DNA of 64,000 nucleotides, from positions 87,180-151,179 of the forward strand of contig NZ_JAMQJY010000005.1 in the NCBI RefSeq assembly GCF_023703085.1. Reading direction: 5' to 3'. Origin of the DNA: Alkalicoccobacillus plakortidis (GTDB lineage Bacteria > Bacillota > Bacilli > Bacillales > Bacillaceae_D). The stretch's first letter is position 1. Each line of letters opens with the position of its first letter. This document shows, piece after piece, positions 62,863 through 64,000 of the stretch. Position numbers and translations under genes: made by a program. Below the pieces are notes generated by a model. It was not told the origin of the DNA, searched no databases, and saw nothing but the letters and a program-made list of their open reading frames with translations.

Positions 62863-63519
62863 TTGAGCACAGCAGACATTGTACAGGTACTCATACGAGG
62901 ATTGCCAACGACTGTTTCACTTCTTTTAACGGCAACCGCTCTTGCTTTCACCATCGCCTTTATTGCTGGGATCTCAAGAGTATCAAAGTACAAATTTGTC
63001 CGAGTTGGGACAATGATCTATGTAGAGTTTTTTAGAGGTACCTCTTTGTTAATTCAGCTGTTTTGGCTGTTCTATGTATTACCGGAAGCCTTTGGTATTC
63101 GTTTAGATCCTTTCCTTGCAGGTGTTATTACATTAGGATTAAACTATGGAGCATACGGATCAGAGATTGTGAGAAGCTCTATCCTTTCTGTACCAAAAGG
63201 ACAATCAGAAGCTGGCATTGCCTTAAATATGACAAGCAGACAGCAAATGTTTCGTGTTATTCTTCCACAAGCATTTAGAACAATGATTCCAGGCTTAACA
63301 AACAACTCAATTGAGCTTTTGAAAGGAACATCTCTTGTTGCCTTAATAACGTTGCAGGACATGATGTATTGGGGCCAAAACTTACGTGGAGCCGATTATA
63401 GCATCGCTCTACCCGTTTTTTCCATCTTATTAGTGATGTATTTCCTTGTTGCCCTACCCCTTATTCTTCTCTCTAAATATTTCGAGAAGCGAGCATCGAA
63501 GGGAGTGGCTAGCACATGA
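62863..63519 (+). CDS. ehuC: Ectoine/hydroxyectoine ABC transporter permease
   Basis: 218 residues from a TTG at 62863 (AGGAGTG upstream), with about five membrane helices. The EAA loop that contacts the ATPase is visible (QSEAGIALNMTSRQQMFRVI, then LPQAFR), along with RGTSLLIQLFWLFYVLP, typical of the His/Glu/EhuC permease family. The stop overlaps the ehuD start by 4 nt (ATGA). Confidence 0.86.
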   Translation: MSTADIVQVLIRGLPTTVSLLLTATALAFTIAFIAGISRVSKYKFVRVGTMIYVEFFRGTSLLIQLFWLFYVLPEAFGIRLDPFLAGVITLGLNYGAYGSEIVRSSILSVPKGQSEAGIALNMTSRQQMFRVILPQAFRTMIPGLTNNSIELLKGTSLVALITLQDMMYWGQNLRGADYSIALPVFSILLVMYFLVALPLILLSKYFEKRASKGVAST

Positions 63520-64000
63520 TTGATTGGCAGGTAGTAGCAGACGCATTCCCAGTCATCTTTCGTGCCATGTTTGTTACACTCGGCATTACACTTGGAGCGT
63601 ATCTTGTTTCAGTAACGTTTGGCTTAGTGCTAACTTTGTTAGGTCGCTCATCCTTTAAACCACTAGCGTGGACAGTTTTTGGATTTGTACAATTTGTCCG
63701 AAGTACACCACCACTTGTTCAACTGTTTTTTGTGTATTATGCATGGCCACAAATTCCAGTTGTTGGTGTTTCCATGAGTGCTGTTACAGCAGGAATAGCG
63801 ACACTCGGCATTCACTATGCCACCTACTTATCAGAAATCTATCGATCAGGGATAAATTCTGTACCTAAAGGTCAATGGGAGGCAAGCCGCGCTCTTAACT
63901 TCGGCCGAACAAAAACATGGGTAAAAGTCATTTTACCTCAGGCCATCCCACCGGTTATCCCAATGATGGGCAATTATTTAATTGTTTTATTTAAAGAAAC
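63516..64000 (+). CDS. ehuD: Ectoine/hydroxyectoine ABC transporter permease, 5' part only
   Basis: 161 residues visible before the window ends, starting MIDWQVVADAFPVIFRAM at the ATG at 63516. Family segments are FVRSTPPLVQLFFVYYAWP and the EAA loop (GQWEASRALNFGRTKTW, then LPQAIPP). Second permease of the heterodimeric channel. The ATPase gene ehuA is expected just beyond the window. Confidence 0.86.
   Translation, partial: MIDWQVVADAFPVIFRAMFVTLGITLGAYLVSVTFGLVLTLLGRSSFKPLAWTVFGFVQFVRSTPPLVQLFFVYYAWPQIPVVGVSMSAVTAGIATLGIHYATYLSEIYRSGINSVPKGQWEASRALNFGRTKTWVKVILPQAIPPVIPMMGNYLIVLFKE

Overview
The window is a core chromosomal segment of a Bacillaceae member (endospore-forming Firmicutes). 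The evidence is near-perfect synteny with the origin-proximal region of Bacillus subtilis, the spore-specific genes spoIIE, yabP and yabQ, the sporulation sigma factor sigH, AGGAGG-type ribosome binding sites, a T-box, a CtsR-regulated clpC operon and a B. subtilis-like rrnJ-trnJ-rrnW block. An EhuBCD-type ectoine uptake system and an acidic solute-binding protein suggest a salt- or alkali-tolerant lifestyle; this is inference. Almost every gene is on the minus strand, so reading downwards from 60 kb follows transcription.

Layout in window coordinates: rpoC (partial)-rpoB-ybxB (0-6.2 kb); ribosomal protein and elongation genes rplL-rplJ-rplA-rplK-nusG-secE with their leaders (6.2-9.6 kb); sigH-rae1-rlmB-mrnC-cysS-cysE with a T-box (9.9-14.8 kb); gltX-ispF-ispD-yacL-disA-radA (14.8-21.3 kb); clpC-mcsB-mcsA-ctsR with a textbook CtsR operator (21.4-26.1 kb); a strange non-coding repeat-rich stretch (26.13-26.99 kb); two nearly identical rRNA operons with nine tRNA genes between them (27.0-38.3 kb); lysS and the folate/PABA/cysteine block lysS-yazB-folK-folB-folP-pabC-pabA-pabB-cysK (38.4-45.9 kb); hslO-coaX-ftsH-hprT-tilS-yabT-yabS-spoIIE (45.9-56.1 kb); a phased 41-bp tandem repeat and tRNA-Met (56.5-56.9 kb); yabR-divIC-yabQ-yabP (57.0-58.9 kb). 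At yabP the B. subtilis-like synteny stops. An alpha/beta hydrolase, a YkuD L,D-transpeptidase, an MFS exporter with a small upstream ORF, and the plus-strand ehuB-ehuC-ehuD genes follow.

The outstanding observation concerns the sequence itself. At least sixteen disruptions (15 in essential or sporulation genes and one in a 23S rRNA copy) occur at the pentamer GCTGG/CCAGC. In fourteen cases CCAGC has become CCAAGC; in two, AAAGCTGG has become AAAAGCTGG. Restoring the pentamer repairs rplL, sigH, ispD, clpC, lysS, pabB, cysK, ftsH (three times), yabT, yabS and spoIIE. I read this as a systematic sequencing or consensus error, plausibly caused by a modified base in a GCTGG-containing motif. That would make the error pattern indirect evidence for a DNA methyltransferase. 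Broken genes here should therefore be treated as intact in the organism until resequenced.

I found no phage, insertion sequence, CRISPR array or recognisable defence island. Candidate unusual elements are non-coding: the 41-bp repeat, the CTTGGT-rich region, a promoter-terminator unit with no gene between sigH and secE, and an attenuator-like hairpin in the rplK leader.
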